DNA from: Hyphococcus luteus
GTDB taxonomy: Bacteria > Pseudomonadota > Alphaproteobacteria > Caulobacterales > Parvularculaceae
Reading direction: 5' to 3'
Length of the DNA: 64,000 nucleotides
Assembly (NCBI RefSeq): GCF_002943565.1
Contig: NZ_PJCH01000015.1
Coordinates: 766,439-830,438, forward strand
Shown here: piece after piece, positions 37,255 to 46,082 of the stretch
How the letters are laid out: each line of letters starts with the position of its first letter
How positions within the stretch are numbered: position 1 is the first letter of the stretch
Translations under genes and position numbers: made by a program
Notes under the pieces: model-generated
What the model was told of the DNA's origin: nothing
Databases searched by the model: none
What the model saw: only the letters and a program-made list of their open reading frames with translations

Positions 37255-39798
37255 TCAGAAATCCAGGCGGTATCCGGCGATTACGTAATATCCTGTGAGT
37301 GTCTCGGTTCCGAGCAGGTTTTCCGTCGTCGTCCATTCCGCGCCGCCTTCAAGCTCCAACTGAAAAGTCCGGGTTGGAAGATAATTGATGCGCATGGACG
37401 GCTTGACGGTGAATTGCGTCTGGTCGGCGGCGGCCGCCCGGCGGCGGGAAATCCGCATGCGCGGGCCGATCCGGAACCTGCGCGAAAAAGGATAGCGCGT
37501 GTTCAGATCGATGACATAGCGCTTCGCTGTCGACATGTCGTCATAACGCACGCCGAGGGTGGCGAAGTCGCCCTCTTTAAGAAGGCTCTGCCCATAGACC
37601 TGCGCCGAATAAAACGCCTCCACCCCTGTCCCCGGCTGGCCCGGCACGCCGCCCGCATCGGCGGTCGGCTTCATATTGGCGACGGTGACGCCCGCATTGA
37701 CCTGGAACTTTTCCGAAAGCGGGCGGGAAATATTGATCGAGCCGCTTTTGAGTCGCGCCGCACGCGCCTGCGCCAGAGAATAAATATCTTCGTCCGCATA
37801 GGTTGAACGCAGCTCCTCGATCGACTCAACCCCCTGCCCCTGCAACGCGTCGATCGTCATCAAGGCCGGCGCCCAGCGATAATCGAAAGCGATGTTGATG
37901 TTCGTATTGTCTTCCAACCGCCAGGATCCGTTGAACAAGGCGAGGTTCAGGGAGCCGTAAAACGTATCGTAATCGACAAGGCCGAAAGCGGACCGGCTTT
38001 CATCCACATAGCGGAACTCAAAACCTGCGGCCTGACGATCCACGAGACCGTCCACCGTTTGATGAATGAAATAGACGGTCGTATCGAGCCCCTCCACAAC
38101 CTGGTTCACATCGACGCTGCCGCCTGCGAATTTCCTGTGTTTGTCGACAAACAAATCGCGCGAACGGATCACCGGCGCGCCGGCGACCGCATTCACGCGC
38201 ACCTTGTCATTCACATCAAAACTTAAAAGGCCGCCGTCAAAACGGCCGAGAACGCCGCCCGTGCTGCGCGTTTGCCGGCCGATGCGGGCGGCGAGCCGCG
38301 TCGCGCTGTCGACAACCTCCACAAACCAGGCGCTGACAGCGCCGAGATCGCCTTTGCCGCCTTCCATGAAATCCTTGGTGTGCGCGCCGGAAAACCGCAT
38401 GCTAAGATCGACGCGGTCATTGCTAACGCTCGCCGTCATGTCCGCCCCGGAAACAAGCGCATTGCGATTTACCTGTTTATCCGGATCGGGCGTCAAATCC
38501 GGCTGCTCGAGCGTTACCGTGCTTTCATCGCGCTGATAATATTGCGACAGGCTGGCGGTGAGCCGCGTGACGAATCCCCCGCTCTTGCCCTCGCGCAGTT
38601 CGGGCGGGCCTTCCTGGCCTTGCGACAACAGCGCCGCAAGCCGCTGGCGGACGCGGGGCGCGCCCTCGGCGTCAGGATAGCGTTCCAGATATTCTTCATA
38701 TTCCGCCTTGGCGTGCGCTTTCTGGCCGTTCTTTTCGCGGGCGACGCCAAGAAGTTCTTTCGCCTCCGGCGACGCCTGGCTTTCCTCCAGGGTTGTCGCT
38801 TTCGTCAGAAGCTGAATGGCGCGCGCATAATCGCCTTTCGTCATCAGCGTGCGCGCTTCGGCGACAAGCGTCGCCGCATCGCGATTTTCGGGAAGCGGCT
38901 CTACAGCCGGCAAGCGCCGGGCGGCGTCCAGATTGCGTTGCGCCGTTTTTCTCTTATCCAGCCAGGCCTGATAGACGCTTTCGCGCTCCGCCGCCGAGGT
39001 TCTGACGATCCATGCGTCCGGATATGAGGTTTTCAACTGGTCCGCCGCTTTCTGGGCTTCGGTCCGGGTCTTGAAAAAACCAAGCCGCAAGCGGTTCCAG
39101 ACGACGCCGTCTTCCTCGAAGCGAACTGCATAAGCGGCGTAGGCGGAAAAGGGCTTTAAAGCGGGAATATTGTCCGCATCGATCGCCGATTGTTGCGAAA
39201 GCAGGTTCAGCGCATAGACGGCGTTCACATCGAGCGTATCGGGCATGGAGTGCAATACGGACGAGACGCCGCTAAGTTTGCGGCGTATCGAAGTTTCGGG
39301 CCCTGTGCGCAATCGCGGGCCTCCGCCGGAACAAGCGTCAGATACGGGCGCGTCCGCAATCGTGATGTCGAGGCTGCGAAAATCCGCGCCCTGCGCAATC
39401 GCAAAATGCCGGTTGTGATCGAACGTGACGGTGAGGACAGGTCCCGTCGGCGCGTCGCCGTCATATTGTATTTCCTGAATGCCGGCCTTCCGGCTCAACG
39501 GCGCGCGTAATTCTTCCCTCGCGGTGAGGCCGTCGCTTATGCTTCTGCCTGTTTCGATGGGCTTCAGATCGATGCGAACATGGTCGCCATGATCTTTTGG
39601 AAAATGCGAAACGGCGCGGATCGGAAAGTTGAAGGAGATTGTCGCGACGGCGCATTGCTGCGATTCGGAGACCGTGACGCGCGAGAGCACGCGATCGCCC
39701 ACCGGCTGCGCGCTTGCTTCAAATGCATTGCAGCATATGGCCGCTGCAAGAACAAGGCATCTAACCGCCCCACCTCTGTAACGCACGAACCGAAGCAT
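37255..39798 (-). CDS. SPOR/TPR/beta-barrel outer membrane protein of the cytochrome cluster
   Basis: 847 residues. A signal peptide (to about FEASAQ, residue 31) is followed by an AMIN-like beta domain to about 155, and a SPOR-like domain at about 225-275 (YAVRFEEDGVVWNRLRLGFF, then KTRTEAQKAADQLKTSYPDA). A TPR-like helical segment at about 305-400 includes GDYARAIQLLTKATTLEES and GQKAHAKAEYEEYLERYPDA. From about 430 to the aromatic terminus GYRLDF it looks like an outer membrane beta-barrel. It starts 4 bases after the 20-haem cytochrome gene ends, so the two are coupled. A barrel paired with multihaem cytochromes recalls MtrB/PioB-type conduits, but it is not visibly homologous to those; its role as electron-conduit porin is inference. 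SPOR domains bind denuded peptidoglycan. Confidence 0.75.
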   Translation of the reverse strand: MLRFVRYRGGAVRCLVLAAAICCNAFEASAQPVGDRVLSRVTVSESQQCAVATISFNFPIRAVSHFPKDHGDHVRIDLKPIETGRSISDGLTAREELRAPLSRKAGIQEIQYDGDAPTGPVLTVTFDHNRHFAIAQGADFRSLDITIADAPVSDACSGGGPRLRTGPETSIRRKLSGVSSVLHSMPDTLDVNAVYALNLLSQQSAIDADNIPALKPFSAYAAYAVRFEEDGVVWNRLRLGFFKTRTEAQKAADQLKTSYPDAWIVRTSAAERESVYQAWLDKRKTAQRNLDAARRLPAVEPLPENRDAATLVAEARTLMTKGDYARAIQLLTKATTLEESQASPEAKELLGVAREKNGQKAHAKAEYEEYLERYPDAEGAPRVRQRLAALLSQGQEGPPELREGKSGGFVTRLTASLSQYYQRDESTVTLEQPDLTPDPDKQVNRNALVSGADMTASVSNDRVDLSMRFSGAHTKDFMEGGKGDLGAVSAWFVEVVDSATRLAARIGRQTRSTGGVLGRFDGGLLSFDVNDKVRVNAVAGAPVIRSRDLFVDKHRKFAGGSVDVNQVVEGLDTTVYFIHQTVDGLVDRQAAGFEFRYVDESRSAFGLVDYDTFYGSLNLALFNGSWRLEDNTNINIAFDYRWAPALMTIDALQGQGVESIEELRSTYADEDIYSLAQARAARLKSGSINISRPLSEKFQVNAGVTVANMKPTADAGGVPGQPGTGVEAFYSAQVYGQSLLKEGDFATLGVRYDDMSTAKRYVIDLNTRYPFSRRFRIGPRMRISRRRAAAADQTQFTVKPSMRINYLPTRTFQLELEGGAEWTTTENLLGTETLTGYYVIAGYRLDF

Positions 39799-39801
39799 GG
39801 A

Positions 39802-41418
39802 TTAGTCCCAATCCCTGTCGGAAACTCTGTGATTGCTGTTCCGGCGCTCCTTGATCGTGGTCAGAGAACTGTCGGTGTAGATGTGACAGGAGCCCGTGCA
39901 ATCGCGCAATTCGGCGACGGTGTAACGCACGTCAGGATTTTCATGTTTCTTGTGCGGGTCCGAACGATAGTCGCCTGCGTGGCACGCTGCGCAATCTGGC
40001 TGATAAGCGCCGAACTGCCAGGCGATTGTCTGGGAATTCGTCGTATGACAATCCGTACAGCCGACGCCAGATCCGTGATCGCCGGGATAAGACGGCGACG
40101 TGTGGGAAAACAGGATCGGCAGCCAGGCCGTCGTCCGGTGACAATCGCCGCATTGCAGGGAGGTGACAAAATGGCTCGGCGGTTTGCCTGTGGCCGTGGA
40201 GCCGTTGTGGCAACTCGAGCAAGAGCCCGTAATCGTGTCATGGTCGAAAGTCGCCGGTATCCAGGCGAGCGTCGTATGACAGGCGTCGCACTCTCCCGTC
40301 GTCGCGATATGCAGCGGCCCCTTCCCTGTCGCCGTCGTGCCGTTGTGGCAGCTTGAACAGGAGCCGGTGACGGCGCCATGATCAAAGCGCACATTCGTCC
40401 AGCTGGACGTCACATGGCAATCGTCACACATATTTACAGATGCGATATGCGTCGCATGTTTGCCGGCAGCGGTCGTTCCGTTATGACAGGTGAAGCACGA
40501 CGCTGTCGTCGCCGCATGATCGAAGCGTATGCTGGTCCATGTGGACGTCAGATGACAGTCCTCGCAGATGTTCGTTGTCGGCATATGCGTCGCCGGCTTG
40601 CCGACTGCGGTTGCGCCGTTGTGGCAACTGAAGCAATTGCCCGTGACGCTTGCATGGTCGAACGAAACATTCGCCCAGTTCGACGTCACATGACAGTCGT
40701 CGCATGTGTTGGAGGATGCAATATGCGTCGGTGTTTTCCCAGGCGCCGTTGTCCCGTTATGACAAGTAAAGCAGGACGCGGTCGCCGCAGCGTGGTCAAA
40801 ACGCACAATAAGCCACGATGTCGTCCGGTGGCAGTCCTCGCAGATATTCGTCGTCGGCATGTGTAACGCAGATTTGCCTTGCGCCGTCGTCCCGTTATGG
40901 CAGCTCACGCAATTTCCCGCGACGCCGGAATGGTCGAACCGGACAGCCGACCATCCAACCGTGCTGTGGCAGTCGCCGCAATTGTTCGACGATTGAATAT
41001 GCGTCGGAGACTTGCCCGTCGCGCGCCGCCCGTCATGACAGGACATGCATGTCCCGGTCGCGCTGAAATGGTCGAACCGGACCTGCGTCCAGCTCTGGAG
41101 CGCATGACAATCGCTGCAATTGTTTTGAGACAGAAAATGGTCCGGCGGCTTGCCCGGGGCCGAGACGCCGTTGTGGCACAAGCCGCATTGCCGGGGCGTG
41201 CCTTCAAAAACGCCGTTCATGTGGCAGTCTTCGCACTCGACAAAGCGGTGAGCGCCTTCAAGGGGGAACCCGGTCTTTAAATGCTCTTCCACTTCCGCCA
41301 AGTCAGGCATGGCGTGCGCTGCAATGAAAAATTGCATCAGCCAGCAAAGGCCAATGAAGAGCAGCGGGAATGGCTGCCGTCTATAATGATTTGCCCTTGC
41401 GCGCCCCATCCCGATCAC
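39802..41418 (-). CDS. Multihaem c-type cytochrome, 19 CXXCH plus one CX3CH, tandem repeats
   Basis: 538 residues with an N-terminal signal (PFPLLFIGLCWLMQFFIAAHA). I count 19 CXXCH sites and a final CTGSCH, so up to 20 c-haems. The middle is a tandem array of ~47-residue units, each with two haems: CxxCHNGTTAxGK, then H(I/M)xxxNxCxDCH, then W and (R/S)FDH. Alternate units are more alike than adjacent ones (94-residue higher-order repeat). The FDH histidine is a likely distal haem ligand. It is exported, probably periplasmic or outer-membrane-associated, and is followed at once by the barrel gene. A Fur-like box lies upstream. It probably acts as a molecular wire. Confidence 0.9.
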   Translation of the reverse strand: MIGMGRARANHYRRQPFPLLFIGLCWLMQFFIAAHAMPDLAEVEEHLKTGFPLEGAHRFVECEDCHMNGVFEGTPRQCGLCHNGVSAPGKPPDHFLSQNNCSDCHALQSWTQVRFDHFSATGTCMSCHDGRRATGKSPTHIQSSNNCGDCHSTVGWSAVRFDHSGVAGNCVSCHNGTTAQGKSALHMPTTNICEDCHRTTSWLIVRFDHAAATASCFTCHNGTTAPGKTPTHIASSNTCDDCHVTSNWANVSFDHASVTGNCFSCHNGATAVGKPATHMPTTNICEDCHLTSTWTSIRFDHAATTASCFTCHNGTTAAGKHATHIASVNMCDDCHVTSSWTNVRFDHGAVTGSCSSCHNGTTATGKGPLHIATTGECDACHTTLAWIPATFDHDTITGSCSSCHNGSTATGKPPSHFVTSLQCGDCHRTTAWLPILFSHTSPSYPGDHGSGVGCTDCHTTNSQTIAWQFGAYQPDCAACHAGDYRSDPHKKHENPDVRYTVAELRDCTGSCHIYTDSSLTTIKERRNSNHRVSDRDWD

Positions 41419-41460
41419 TCAGCGGCTTTGAGTTTGACCCGCGGCGAAGCCCACTCAACC

Positions 41461-41479
41461 GCAAATCATTCTCATTATA
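41461..41479 (-). promoter_or_regulatory. Fur/Irr-like box upstream of the 20-haem cytochrome
   Basis: On the minus strand it reads TATAAT-GAGAAT-G-ATTTGC. Against the hexameric Fur consensus (GATAAT-GATAAT-C-ATTATC) that is 5/6, 5/6 and 4/6. It sits 43-61 bases before the ATG at 41418. A related AATCAT.CTC.TTAT string occurs at about 44081-44095, in front of the cytochrome b gene. Iron control is inference. Confidence 0.5.
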
Positions 41480-41606
41480 ATATTCATGCTACGAACTAAT
41501 TCGCACATCACCGTATGCGGCTTCGCCGTGTAAAAAAGCTTATTATTTCGCCAGTTACTTGATTTTAATGAAGCGAAAATCGCGCCTTGCGGCGGTTTCG
41601 AACAAT

Positions 41607-43184
41607 TCAATTCATTTTGACGGAATCGAAACTTTGGGTTGTATGACACCTGCCGCAGTCGCCGCCATATTGACCGCGATGCTTGTCGTCAACACGGTGA
41701 CAGGCGACGCACTCGCTGGACTGGTCGCCGGCGGACCATCCATTCGGTTTGTGGCAGGTGCTGCAAATCAGCCCTTTATGGCTTCCCGTCAAAGCGAATG
41801 TCGTCTGCCGCTCATGATCAAACAACCAATGAGACCATTTGGCTGGACTATGGCATAGCCCGCAGTCGGCGCCGAGCGCGCCGCCATGTTTGTCCTCATC
41901 GGCATGGCAAGACCGGCACGCCATGGGCGCGTCGGAAAAGACCTTGCTTTTGTGACACGCCGCGCATTTCACGTCTTTATGCCGCCCAAGCAACGGAAAC
42001 CGGGAGAGATCATGATCGAACTGCGTATTTTCGACCCAGGACGTTACATTATGGCAAGATGCGCAGTCTTCTCCTTGCGCGCCCTTATGGGGATCATCCG
42101 ACTGATGGCAGTCGACGCACTCCTTGCCGGGCAAGGCTACAGTTACAGGCTTCAAATGGCATGATTTGCAGTCGACGCGACGATGCGCGCCCATAAGCGC
42201 AAAAGTCGTATCGCGATCATGGTTGAAACGCGAAGCGGTCCAGGACGACGTCCGGTGACAACTCGCGCAATCCGGTCCGTTTCGGCCCTCATGCACGTCG
42301 TCGCTCCGATGGCAGGAGACGCAGCCCTGTTTGAGCTTCGGCTCAAAGAGCGTTTGCGTGTGACAAGTCTTGCAGGCGAGCGGCGCATGTTTGCCGGTCA
42401 GGGAAAACCCCGTCCGGCGGCCGTGGTCGAACGCAATGGCGCCCCATCCAGCAGGTTGATGGCAGGTTTCGCAATCAGTTCCGAAAGCGCCCTTATGAAC
42501 ATCGTCTTCCTTATGACAGTCGATGCAAAGAGACGGTAGCCCATCATAAACTTCCTCTACATGGCAGGCGCGGCACTTCGCGCCGCGATGTTCGCCGACG
42601 AGTGGAAAGTCGGTTTTCGAATGATCGTACGAGATCTCTTTCCAGTCGGTTTCGCGATGGCAGGACTGGCAATCGTCGCCCAGGCGCCCTTTATGCGGCT
42701 CATCGGCTTTATGACATGTTGCACAGTCATGAGCGGCGTCTCGAAATTTCTTCTTCCCGGCATGGCACTCGCCGCATTCGACGTCCCTGTGCGCGCCCTT
42801 TAATACGTAATCCGTCAACCCATGATCGAATGCCCGGCGATCAAAGGAAACAATTTGAAACGCCGCGCCCTTGTGTTCCGTGTGGCAGGCCTTGCAGGGT
42901 TTTCCGTCAACATCGGGCGATTTCCCGTGGAAGCCTGAATGTTTGGAAACATCGCCGGCCACATCCTCATGACAATCAAGACACAGCCCTGACTGCGCCC
43001 CCTTGTCGAAAGACGCATGGCATGCATTGCAGGTTTTTTCCTGCCCCTTGTGCGCGGCGCTAACCGGACCGGGCGAGACCAGCTTTTCAATAACGCTCTG
43101 GGCGCTTGCCGGCGGCGCGGCGAAAAGCGCGCCGACAACGACCGCTAGCGCAACCGCGCTAATATAAATGAACCGCGACGACAT
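41607..43184 (-). CDS. Multihaem c-type cytochrome, 21 CXXCH
   Basis: 525 residues. A signal peptide (FIYISAVALAVVVGALFAAPPASA) is followed by 21 CXXCH motifs, arranged as about seven ~65-70-residue modules of three haems. The module pattern is CxxCH..D.HKG..G.DCxSCH, then W....FDH...T.F.L.G.H, then CxxCH. The fold family is the doubled-CXXCH / cytochrome c3-like group. It should be a periplasmic electron carrier between the inner-membrane cytochrome b and the 20-haem cytochrome/barrel. Its start overlaps the end of the cytochrome b gene by 26 bases, a sign of coupled expression. Confidence 0.92.
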   Translation of the reverse strand: MSSRFIYISAVALAVVVGALFAAPPASAQSVIEKLVSPGPVSAAHKGQEKTCNACHASFDKGAQSGLCLDCHEDVAGDVSKHSGFHGKSPDVDGKPCKACHTEHKGAAFQIVSFDRRAFDHGLTDYVLKGAHRDVECGECHAGKKKFRDAAHDCATCHKADEPHKGRLGDDCQSCHRETDWKEISYDHSKTDFPLVGEHRGAKCRACHVEEVYDGLPSLCIDCHKEDDVHKGAFGTDCETCHQPAGWGAIAFDHGRRTGFSLTGKHAPLACKTCHTQTLFEPKLKQGCVSCHRSDDVHEGRNGPDCASCHRTSSWTASRFNHDRDTTFALMGAHRRVDCKSCHLKPVTVALPGKECVDCHQSDDPHKGAQGEDCASCHNVTSWVENTQFDHDLSRFPLLGRHKDVKCAACHKSKVFSDAPMACRSCHADEDKHGGALGADCGLCHSPAKWSHWLFDHERQTTFALTGSHKGLICSTCHKPNGWSAGDQSSECVACHRVDDKHRGQYGGDCGRCHTTQSFDSVKMN

Positions 43185-44058
43185 GAATGATCGCAGTGAT
43201 GATCAACAGAATAAACAGCGGCAGGTGAAGAACATGCCAGGCGGCGAAGAGGCGTTCGTAGAAGGCAAGCTCCGCCGCCTGTTCGATACGGCTGAAATAG
43301 CGCGCCGAAAAGTCAAGCTGCTGCGTGAGCGCCTTTTGCCGGCCCCGCAACTGCGGCGATGATTTCAGTTGTTTCGAAAGTTTTCCCTTAAGCGCTCTCG
43401 CTTTTGAAACGACGGCGAAAGCCTTGACCGCTGCTGCGCCCATGCCTGCCGAACTCTCAAACGCGGCCGCCTCCAGATCATCAATCCGCCTTTTTAGATC
43501 ATCGTCGATGGCGACGGAGAGCCTGTCGCGAATCGCCCCAGCCTCGGTCACCAGCTCGCGCGCTTCGGCTCTCTTTCCGTAGAGGCCGCGATGGATTTTT
43601 GCGTAAAAGAAACGGCCGATAAGCCCCGAGCTCGCCACGATCAGCATGGCGGCGAGCGCCACATTGCTGTTTGTCGAGCCCAGCCCGAAATTCGCATGAT
43701 AAAGAATGAGCGTTGGGCCGATCAGCCCAAGCGCCATATGAAGACGAAACCAGAACGAGACGGGCCCCGCCCACTGCAACAGGCGCGAATTTTTGCGCAA
43801 TGGATAAGTCAGCAAAAGCAGCATGGCGATAGCGCCGGCGATGCCCAGATAATAGCCCAGCCCTGCTTCCGCCTCGATCCACCGGTCTCTCATGCGCCAG
43901 CCATAGCCAAGCGCCCCGGCGATCAGCAGTCCGAAAATAACCGAGCCCCACGACGCCGCTTTTTTCCTGGCCGGCGCTCTCCTCCGGCCTGCAGGACGCC
44001 CTTCCCCGCCCAGAGAAGACGCCGGCCCGGCAGCCTGCTCTTTAAGAATGACTTGCAT
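43159..44058 (-). CDS. Inner-membrane di-haem cytochrome b-like protein
   Basis: 299 residues, annotated by pattern rather than family match. About five membrane helices lie near 38-53, 66-85, 103-122, 133-152 and 278-297. The third and fifth each hold a histidine pair 14 residues apart (H107/H121 in FWFRLHMALG...ILYHANFG, and H278/H292 in VLHLP...AIIHVVAVHLY). That is the classic arrangement for two b-haems stacked across a membrane. A ~110-residue charged, partly coiled segment joins helices 4 and 5. It is encoded first in the unit with the two multihaem cytochromes, so it probably passes electrons between the quinone pool or a cytosolic donor and the periplasm. Confidence 0.72.
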   Translation of the reverse strand: MQVILKEQAAGPASSLGGEGRPAGRRRAPARKKAASWGSVIFGLLIAGALGYGWRMRDRWIEAEAGLGYYLGIAGAIAMLLLLTYPLRKNSRLLQWAGPVSFWFRLHMALGLIGPTLILYHANFGLGSTNSNVALAAMLIVASSGLIGRFFYAKIHRGLYGKRAEARELVTEAGAIRDRLSVAIDDDLKRRIDDLEAAAFESSAGMGAAAVKAFAVVSKARALKGKLSKQLKSSPQLRGRQKALTQQLDFSARYFSRIEQAAELAFYERLFAAWHVLHLPLFILLIITAIIHVVAVHLY

Positions 44059-44309
44059 TATTAATCCGTCCGCTGATCAGAATCATCTCTTATTTTGTTT
44101 TCTGACAAAAGTTTAGTGTTTGCGTTGCTCCTATCGTTAAAGATTTCGCTTAAAAATAGTTTATCCACCAGGATGCAACGCTCGGAAAAGAGCGATTATT
44201 AAAATTGATCCATAAACCAGCCGCCGCGTTATGATTTTATGATTCCCCTCGCCTCGCATAACCTTGACTATCGCTCTGGCTTTCTCGCGCCGGCCCGGCG
44301 ATATACAGC

Positions 44310-45632
44310 GTGTGCGTCATGACCGACTGGACCGCTATTCTGGTTTATGGCGCGCCGCTCTGCGTTATCATTTTCGTCTATTACGGCTTGCGGGCCCGAT
44401 CTTCCCGGAAGGCGCAGACAATTCACGCCGCGGCGGTCGAGGCCGGCCTCACCGAACCGCAATCATTGCATCCGGTCATCGATCCCGCGGCCTGTCTTGG
44501 ATGCGGATCTTGCGCAAAAGCCTGTCCGGAAGGCGACGTCATCGGCCTGATCGGCGGCAAGGCAGTCTTGATCGAGCCGACCCATTGCATCGGTCACGGC
44601 GCATGCGCCAAGGCCTGTCCCACCGACGCCATTTCGCTGGTTTTCGGCACTGAAAAGCGCGGCGTCGACATTCCATTCGTGGGCGCGGACTTCCAGACCA
44701 ATGTGCCGGGCATTTACATCGCCGGAGAACTTGGCGGCATGGGACTGATCCGCAACGCCATCGAACAGGGCAAGCAGGCGGTCGATGAGATCAGAAAGAA
44801 CGGCCGCAAAGCAGCAGCGGACGCGCTTGATCTTATCATAGTCGGCGCCGGGCCCGCCGGTTTTGCGGCGACGCTTGCCGCAAAACAATACGGACTGCGC
44901 AGCGTGACCATAGAGCAGGAATCGCTCGGCGGAACCGTAGCCCATTACCCGCGCGGCAAGCTGGTCATGACAAAACCCGTCAATCTTCCCATTATCGGCA
45001 AAGCCAAGATCAAGGAACCGAGCAAGGAAAAACTTCTCGAATTCTGGCAATCGGTCGAACGGAAATCCGGCGTTTCCATTCAATATAATGAGCGCGTTGA
45101 ATCGATTACAGAAAGCGGCGGCGGCTTCGAAGTGAAAACCACGCAAAGCGTTTACAAATCAAAAAACATACTGCTGGCGATTGGCCGGCGCGGCACGCCG
45201 CGCAAGCTTGGCGCGCCGGGCGAAGAGCTGTCCAAAGTTGTCTATCGCATGATCGATCCAGAACAATATAAGGACCGGCGCGTGCTCGTCGTCGGCGGCG
45301 GCGACAGCGCGCTTGAAGCCGCAACCGAGATCGCCGAACAACCGGGCGCGAAAGTCATTCTTTCTTATCGCAGCGCGTCTTTTTCCCGCGCACGCCAGCG
45401 CAACCGCGACCGTGTGGCCAACGCTCAGGAAAGCGGCGCGCTGAAAGTCGTCATGGAGTCGAATGTCGCGGCCATCGCCCCCGACCACGTCGTGCTGGAA
45501 AAGGGCGGCGTCAAAAAGAAAGCCGCCAATGACGATGTCATCATCTGCGCCGGCGGCATTCTGCCAACGGCCTTTTTAAGAGAAATCGGCGTTGAAGTGG
45601 AGACAAAGTTCGGGGAGGCCGCCGCTGGATAA
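44310..45632 (+). CDS. Membrane-anchored 4Fe-4S / FAD-NAD(P) oxidoreductase
   Basis: 440 residues (437 from the second Met, MTDWTAIL). There is one N-terminal helix (about 6-26), then two ferredoxin clusters. The first is normal (CLGCGSCAKACPE). The second is CIGHGACAKACPT, with His in place of the second Cys. A thioredoxin-reductase-like flavin domain follows: IIVGAGPAGFAATLAAKQYG for FAD and VLVVGGGDSALEAATEIAEQ for NAD(P). No redox CxxC of true thioredoxin reductase is seen. It is divergent from the cytochrome b/multihaem unit, with 251 bases between, and probably exchanges electrons between NAD(P)H and the cytochrome b. Confidence 0.85.
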   Translation: MCVMTDWTAILVYGAPLCVIIFVYYGLRARSSRKAQTIHAAAVEAGLTEPQSLHPVIDPAACLGCGSCAKACPEGDVIGLIGGKAVLIEPTHCIGHGACAKACPTDAISLVFGTEKRGVDIPFVGADFQTNVPGIYIAGELGGMGLIRNAIEQGKQAVDEIRKNGRKAAADALDLIIVGAGPAGFAATLAAKQYGLRSVTIEQESLGGTVAHYPRGKLVMTKPVNLPIIGKAKIKEPSKEKLLEFWQSVERKSGVSIQYNERVESITESGGGFEVKTTQSVYKSKNILLAIGRRGTPRKLGAPGEELSKVVYRMIDPEQYKDRRVLVVGGGDSALEAATEIAEQPGAKVILSYRSASFSRARQRNRDRVANAQESGALKVVMESNVAAIAPDHVVLEKGGVKKKAANDDVIICAGGILPTAFLREIGVEVETKFGEAAAG

Positions 45633-45728
45633 CGCGCGATCGCTCACAGGAACGAAAATTACGTAGCCTCAGCTCACCATCAAAAACGCCTTCATGTATT
45701 GGAGTGTCGTCATCTGGTTTGCCCCGCA

Positions 45729-46010
45729 ATGCGCGTCCTATTGATCGAAAACGAGACCGATTTTCGTCCCCGACTCGCCGAAAGTCTGGCCAAAAATTCC
45801 ACCTATTCCGAACATGGCATCTACCCTGAAGCCGGCGCCTTGATATTCGATGCGGCAAACCACGGAGTGACATATGAGGACAAACCCATCGCTTCCGGCC
45901 GCTTGAAAACGGATCTCATCGAACCCCTTATGCGGCGCAACGGTAAAGCCGTAAACGCGGACTTATGCGGAATTGGATTGCGCATCCAAGTCAATGGACA
46001 TTGCGTTGCG
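45729..46010 (+). pseudogene. OmpR-type response regulator remnant (internal deletion)
   Basis: The reading MRVLLIENETDFRPRLAESLAK is the start of a receiver domain. After about 30 residues it jumps to GALIFDAANHGVTYEDKPI and LIEPLMRRNGKAVN. Those segments match the linker and winged-helix start of OmpR-family regulators. The phospho-acceptor Asp region and the DNA-recognition helix are missing. The end coordinate is approximate. It is a decayed gene between the cytochrome cluster and the ECF module. Confidence 0.6.
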
Positions 46011-46082
46011 CCGTTGATGTATCGTTATAGCGCACCCCAGAGCTGTACAAATCCAAAAAACCTATTCCCGCCAATCCATTCT

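Noticed and set aside
39802..41418. CRISPR-like regular repeats in 39.8-41.4 kb
   Set aside because: The periodicity comes from in-frame CXXCH units of one cytochrome gene. There are no identical short repeats with unique spacers, and no cas genes.
37255..43184. Naming the genes mtrA/mtrB or pioAB
   Set aside because: Haem counts, repeats and the SPOR/TPR part differ from those families; only the general scheme is alike.
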